Assembly (NCBI RefSeq): GCF_002210345.1
Contig: NZ_MWQI01000012.1
Coordinates: 1 to 64,000 of the forward strand
Direction: 5' to 3'
DNA length: 64,000 nt
Source: Fibrobacter sp. UWB4
Lineage (GTDB): Bacteria; Fibrobacterota; Fibrobacteria; Fibrobacterales; Fibrobacteraceae
The position numbers and the translations under genes are program-made. Position 1 is the stretch's first letter; each line of letters begins with the position of its first letter. The notes beneath the pieces are model-generated. The model was given only the letters and a program-made list of their open reading frames with translations, did not search any database and was not told the origin of the DNA. Shown one piece after another: positions 60,118-64,000 of the stretch.

Positions 60118-61674
60118 ATGAATTTGCGTCAGCGTTTTGCCGAACTTCTTCAGATCATCACCAAGGACATTCCAGAAAGAGAATACTATGTACAGCTGGG
60201 TTTCCTCACCGCACTGATTCAGGAACCGTTCTACCTCTATGGCCGCCCAGGCTGTGGAAGTTCCCTCTTTATCCGCAGAATTTCAAGCGCATTCAAGGAC
60301 GCGAAGATTTTAAAGCTCGGCAAAAAGCAAAGACAGCTTCCCGACAACATCAACGACTTCAACCTGATTATCTTTGACAACTTCTCGCCCACCGATGAGC
60401 AGAGCAAGAATAACCTCCAGATCGTCATCCATGACCACGAGAAAAACTCCATCATCATTTCGGGCGACCAGAAGCCGGAATCCGCACTGAGCAGGTCCGA
60501 AGTAAGCGACCAGGTGACGCTTACGATCATGCTCCCCGACAGCATTTCTTCCGATGCGCTCTGCAAGTTACTCCAGCTCCACGGCACCGACAGCAACGTC
60601 ACCGTGCCCCCGTCAGTTGCCATTAGCGCCGAAGAACAGTCCGAATGGATTCAGGCCCTCAGCAAGGTGACACTTTCCCCGAACACGCTCGCCGTCATCG
60701 GCAAGGTCGCAGAGACCTGCGAAAAGAACTGCGTCTACGTGCCCATCCGCAGGTGGCTTGCCCTTTCGAACATGATCAAGGCCATCGCATTCCTCAACGG
60801 CCGCGCCGAGACAAAGCTTATCGACACGTTCTTCCTCGGAACATCCATCTGGGGGCGCAGCGCATCGAACACAGCCATTTCCGAAAGCTACAAGCAGATT
60901 CTCAAGGAGCAATTATACAAGAACACGCCGAGCCTCCTTGAAACGCCTTATGACGCAAACGGCCTGCTTATGCGCGTCAACCACCTCGTCCACAGTTCCA
61001 ACAACCTTTACGAAACCAAACCGTTCAACGGCGAAAAGTGCCTCGCCTACCGCATCACGATCGCAGGCGAATCCGTACCGCTTTACGCGCCGCTCAAGTA
61101 CATCGAAACCGACATTAACTTCAACCCGTACAACGAACTCCGCCAAGTTGAAAAGCGCGTCGTCTGCAACTATCACGGCACTTCAAACTGCACCATTTCT
61201 ATCGACCCGCAAGTCCGCACCAGCGGGCTGCGCAGTTCCGTCAACCAGTCCAATTCTACTTGCACCAAGTTCGAAGAATTCGGAACGCTCCCAACATACA
61301 TCCTGAGAGAGAACGCTCCTGAAATCATCGAAGAAAAGAAAGTCCTTCGCGATACACTTAGCGCTGAAATCAAGGAATCCATGGACCGCGAAACGGCAAA
61401 CCTCGTCGCATTGCGCAACACATATAAATTATTCAACGAATCAAAGGACGATCTTTTCTGCTTTACACAGATGTTCAACGCCGTCCAGAACGATATCAAG
61501 GCGCAGTTCGACAACACGGCAAATATCATCAAGACCATCAAGATGGCAAGTGAAGTCATCTCGTCTTTACCAAGCAACATGCTCAAGACCCCGAATCTGG
61601 TCGGCAAGCCGCAAAATAAGCCCCAGGCTCCACAAGCAACGCAAACCGCACAGTCCTCCAGTGCCGAAAAATAA
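60118..61674 (+). CDS. RavA/MoxR-like AAA+ protein with degenerate Walker motifs
   Basis: 518 aa. The N-terminal 150 residues follow the RavA/MoxR pattern: an arginine-rich helix, FYLYGRPGCGSSLFIRRISS at the P-loop and NLIIFDNFSPTDEQ at Walker B. The P-loop Lys is Ser (GRPGCGSS, residue 48) and the Walker B Glu is Asn (FDN, 87-88), so ATP hydrolysis is doubtful. The rest is a helical lid-like region, a beta-rich part (about 300-400), coiled coil (about 410-480) and a Gln/Ala/Pro-rich tail. Followed 14 bp later by a membrane protein gene; the two probably work together. Confidence 0.65.
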   Translation: MNLRQRFAELLQIITKDIPEREYYVQLGFLTALIQEPFYLYGRPGCGSSLFIRRISSAFKDAKILKLGKKQRQLPDNINDFNLIIFDNFSPTDEQSKNNLQIVIHDHEKNSIIISGDQKPESALSRSEVSDQVTLTIMLPDSISSDALCKLLQLHGTDSNVTVPPSVAISAEEQSEWIQALSKVTLSPNTLAVIGKVAETCEKNCVYVPIRRWLALSNMIKAIAFLNGRAETKLIDTFFLGTSIWGRSASNTAISESYKQILKEQLYKNTPSLLETPYDANGLLMRVNHLVHSSNNLYETKPFNGEKCLAYRITIAGESVPLYAPLKYIETDINFNPYNELRQVEKRVVCNYHGTSNCTISIDPQVRTSGLRSSVNQSNSTCTKFEEFGTLPTYILRENAPEIIEEKKVLRDTLSAEIKESMDRETANLVALRNTYKLFNESKDDLFCFTQMFNAVQNDIKAQFDNTANIIKTIKMASEVISSLPSNMLKTPNLVGKPQNKPQAPQATQTAQSSSAEK

Positions 61675-61688
61675 CGTATATTGAGGGC

Positions 61689-62639
61689 GTGAACTTAATT
61701 CTCCTCTGGGCGAGTATAGCCTTCATCTGGCTGATATGCATCTGCATGACCAAAAAAGGTCGTGCAGTTATTCGTATTCTCTGGAGGAGCATCAAGGTAA
61801 AGCTTGTTATCATTGCATGCGCTTTGGGCATTGCGGCAATCACGACCGCATACGCGACGCACCCCGAAGAAGAGCCGCGTCCCACCATCAACGAGCAGGC
61901 CGAATACCAAAAGTACACCACGTCCGCAATTCAAAAACTTTGCGATCGGGGCGAACTCATCATCGACATGAACTGCGATCTCGACAGCGCCGCCGCAGAA
62001 CTCGCCTACATCCTCCCCACAGTCATCAACAACTACAATCTCGTCGTCACGCGCCCCACAACGCCGATTCTCGAAAAAATCAAGGACACATTGCAGATAA
62101 AGATGATCGGCTACAAGAAATTCAGGAACAGGGGAATCCGCCTCACAAAAGCCCTACAGCGCGATCTCGGAATCCGCTACGATATCGAAATCATTTCCGA
62201 AGACACGGAGCACACGCTGAAAATCACATACAACGGAAAGCGCTGGGATAGTGAGCACCTCTGCAATCTCCCCATCCTTGAAGCATGCCTCCGTGAACGC
62301 ACGGACCCAGCAGTCCTCATGTCCATCATCCACCACACTTCCGGATTCCAGATGAACTACCAGGGCAAAAACAATACGTCTGGATTACTCGCGCTCAATA
62401 CAGGCAAAGGGTTAGAACAAATTGACATAGGCGCCCGCCGACTCAAAAGAATTCTCGCGACATCGCCCACGCTTGCCGATGCCATCGCACAGTTCTATCC
62501 CGATGCAGAACACCGCAACAGATTTGAGAACTGGCGCAAGGACCCGCAAAAGCATTACTGGGTCGGGCAAGTCCTCACAGACATTCAATATTACCGTAGC
62601 AACGGCATGACGCTCACCAAGCGCAAAAGAGTGGAATAA
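61689..62639 (+). CDS. membrane protein with degenerate lytic-transglycosylase-like domain
   Basis: 316 aa. Two membrane segments (about 3-20 and 38-56), then a periplasmic region. Residues 210-275 follow the soluble lytic transglycosylase layout: IIHHTSGFQ where the family has a catalytic Glu before SgF (here Thr217), then NTSGLLALNTG for the G-L-m-Q segment, and IDIGARRLKRILATSPTLAD for the repeated-helix part. The missing Glu suggests peptidoglycan binding rather than cutting. Start unsure: GTG at 61689 lies too close to GAGGG. Likely co-transcribed with the AAA+ gene. Confidence 0.6.
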   Translation: MNLILLWASIAFIWLICICMTKKGRAVIRILWRSIKVKLVIIACALGIAAITTAYATHPEEEPRPTINEQAEYQKYTTSAIQKLCDRGELIIDMNCDLDSAAAELAYILPTVINNYNLVVTRPTTPILEKIKDTLQIKMIGYKKFRNRGIRLTKALQRDLGIRYDIEIISEDTEHTLKITYNGKRWDSEHLCNLPILEACLRERTDPAVLMSIIHHTSGFQMNYQGKNNTSGLLALNTGKGLEQIDIGARRLKRILATSPTLADAIAQFYPDAEHRNRFENWRKDPQKHYWVGQVLTDIQYYRSNGMTLTKRKRVE

Positions 62640-62643
62640 ACTT

Positions 62644-62727
62644 GTCATTCCTGCCACCGAGCTCTTTGATCACTTAGTGCTTTAGCACTTATGTGAGCAT
62701 GATCCGCGTATGGGGAGGGCATCTCCC
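62644..62727 (+). repeat. long hairpin repeat (84 bp)
   Basis: Same flanks as 29015-29096 (GTCATTCC ... ATGATCCGCGTATGGGGAGG) with an inner stem AGTGC TTTA GCACT instead of GCAGC TCC GCTGC. Confidence 0.7.
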
Positions 62728-62736
62728 TTCTACGAA

Positions 62737-62764
62737 CTAATGACTAAAGACTATTAACTAGTCC
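62737..62764 (+). repeat. heptad array (CTAGTAA type) at end of ABC-F gene
   Basis: CTAATGA, CTAAAGA, CTATTAA, CTAGTCC in 7-bp register. The last unit supplies the TAG stop of the ABC-F gene (62758-62760). Confidence 0.7.
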
Positions 62765-64000
62765 AGCTTATACTTGTCTTTCGCGGCCTCGAGTTCGGCA
62801 CTCGCCTTTTCCCAGGCGGCGTAAAGTTCTTCGGTCAGCTTCTTGTTTTCGTCCATGTCTTTTGCAATGGACGTAATCGCATTGCCGTCGCCAGATTCCG
62901 AGGCGGCCACAAGCTTTGCTTCAAGTTCACCGCCGAGAGCTTCTGCCTTCGCGATTTCCGCTTCGAGACGCGCGGTCTCTTTTTCGAGCGGCTTGATGAC
63001 CTTGCTGCGTTCGGCAATGTAGTCTGCTCGCGCCCTGCGGTCTTCCTTGGTGCGCGGCGTCGAACTCACAGGCTTGTCGTCCGTGACGTCGATATTCGAG
63101 ACCTTGATGTTTGCGGAGTTCGCGCCGCCCGGCTTCTTTTCAGAAGCCCAGCCAACCTTTTCAAGGAAGTCCGCGTAAGTGCCTTCGAAGATACGGCACT
63201 TACCACCGTCGAAGACGATGAGGCGCGTCGCAAAGGCATGCAGCAGTTCTTCATCATGCGTCACGACAAGTGCGGTACCATCGTAATCTTCGAGCGCATC
63301 GATCAAGCTCTCAATGCTTTCCATGTCCAAGTGGTTCGTCGGTTCGTCAAGCAAAAGCATGTTGCTTTCGTTCGCCAAAATCTTACCCAAAAGCACACGG
63401 CTGCGTTCACCACCCGAAAGCACCTTCACCTTCTTCATGGCAGTATCGCCGCTGAACATCATCACGCCCGCGAGGCTACGCGCACGGCTCTTCTGCGACA
63501 CATCTGCAATCGCACTTGCAATTTCTTCTTCGACCGTATTTTCAAGATTCAGACGGTTGATATTCGTCTGTCCAAAGTAATTTATCTTGAGGTTCGGGTT
63601 GTAATTGATTGTACCCTGGGTCGGTTCAAATTCTTTCGCAATCAAGTTCAAGAGCGTCGTTTTACCGCGACCGTTCGGGCCGATAATCGCAATGCGGTCG
63701 CCCTTGAACACTTCCAACTCGAGATCCGAAATCAGCTCCGGACCGTAGCCGTTTTCGTTCTTGTACGCAAAATGGAGTCCATGGATTTGCAACATGCGCT
63801 TGCCCGGGAATTCCGCATTCTTGAAATTGAAATCCAGGTTGCGTTCATGTGAGAGGCGCTCGCCCGTCGCAAGCTTTGCCGCAGCCTTGATCTTTGACTG
63901 CACCATCGCCGCCTTCGCCGCCTTGTAACGGAAACGTTCAATAACCTTTTCAAGCTGTTCCTTTTTGCGCTGCTCGTTTTCTTGCGTGCGCATTGCCACT
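62758..64000 (-). CDS. ABC-F ATPase, 5' end beyond window
   Basis: About 413 residues of the C-terminal part are present; the gene runs off the right edge, so its true start and first ABC domain are not seen. It has the ABC-F interdomain linker (RKKEQLEKVIERFRYKAAKA), the second ABC domain with Walker A GPNGRGKTT, signature LSGGERSRVLLGKIL and Walker B LLLDEPTNHLD, and a C-terminal coiled coil (KPLEKETARLEAEIAKAEAL). Ribosome-associated ABC-F protein, different from the Uup-type gene at 49154. Confidence 0.9.
   Translation of the reverse strand, partial: VAMRTQENEQRKKEQLEKVIERFRYKAAKAAMVQSKIKAAAKLATGERLSHERNLDFNFKNAEFPGKRMLQIHGLHFAYKNENGYGPELISDLELEVFKGDRIAIIGPNGRGKTTLLNLIAKEFEPTQGTINYNPNLKINYFGQTNINRLNLENTVEEEIASAIADVSQKSRARSLAGVMMFSGDTAMKKVKVLSGGERSRVLLGKILANESNMLLLDEPTNHLDMESIESLIDALEDYDGTALVVTHDEELLHAFATRLIVFDGGKCRIFEGTYADFLEKVGWASEKKPGGANSANIKVSNIDVTDDKPVSSTPRTKEDRRARADYIAERSKVIKPLEKETARLEAEIAKAEALGGELEAKLVAASESGDGNAITSIAKDMDENKKLTEELYAAWEKASAELEAAKDKYKLD

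Overview
The window looks like chromosome of a Fibrobacter species (Fibrobacterota), probably close to F. succinogenes. This rests on several sequence traits. Many secreted lipoproteins carry poly-Ser linkers after the lipobox. Two lipoproteins carry the FISUMP-type domain (Fibrobacter succinogenes major paralogous domain). One large secreted protein ends in a T9SS-like C-terminal domain. A secreted GH5 cellulase, lipid A genes (lpxA, lpxK) and outer-membrane barrels show a Gram-negative polysaccharide degrader. No phage, insertion sequence, tRNA, rRNA or CRISPR array was found.

Layout. 1-483 is non-coding and ends in a terminator. 484-9719 is a tight six-gene minus-strand operon: a jelly-roll secreted protein, three 719-748 aa beta-barrels, a lipoprotein and a GH18-fold protein whose catalytic Glu is Gln. 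A 329-bp divergent regulatory region separates it from a GH5 endoglucanase lipoprotein (10049-11194). 11222-20038 holds lpxA, a membrane GT2, an operon sigma factor > T9SS-type propeller protein > small lipoprotein > CCA-adding enzyme, and dsbD. 20039-29119 holds a Ser-linker lipoprotein, a 1102-aa AT-rich multidomain cysteine-peptidase-like protein, a GT4 glycogen synthase and two tandem esterase-like lipoproteins. 29120-40131 holds folE, a nitroreductase, two giant paralogous lipoproteins with YxC...W repeats, argA, an FKBP lipoprotein, an 82-aa protein, folD and an AlgJ-like SGNH protein. 40312-45807 holds an AT-rich orphan, a SIR2-like protein, a histidine phosphatase, a PAP2 phosphatase and ackA. 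46008-57882 holds a 1018-aa adhesin-like protein, an Uup-type ABC-F, an Omp85-like barrel, a lone nuoA, a FISUMP lipoprotein, a Ktr potassium transporter, a PerR-like regulator, rubrerythrin and a small secreted protein. 57987-64000 holds aroC, lpxK, a RavA-like AAA+ protein with a broken Walker A, a membrane protein resembling a lytic transglycosylase without its catalytic Glu, and a truncated ABC-F.

Two signals stand out. First, the 484-11194 locus looks like a polysaccharide-handling system built from barrels, a non-catalytic GH18 and a cellulase, not of SusCD type. Second, the intergenic DNA is full of structured repeats. Several hairpin families have conserved flanks but cores that differ between copies while still pairing. 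Separate arrays with a strict 7-bp period (CTAGTAA, TAGGAAG) sit at gene ends. Several of these repeats supply the last codons or stop codons of neighbouring genes (perR, cca, dsbD, an ABC-F, a nitroreductase).
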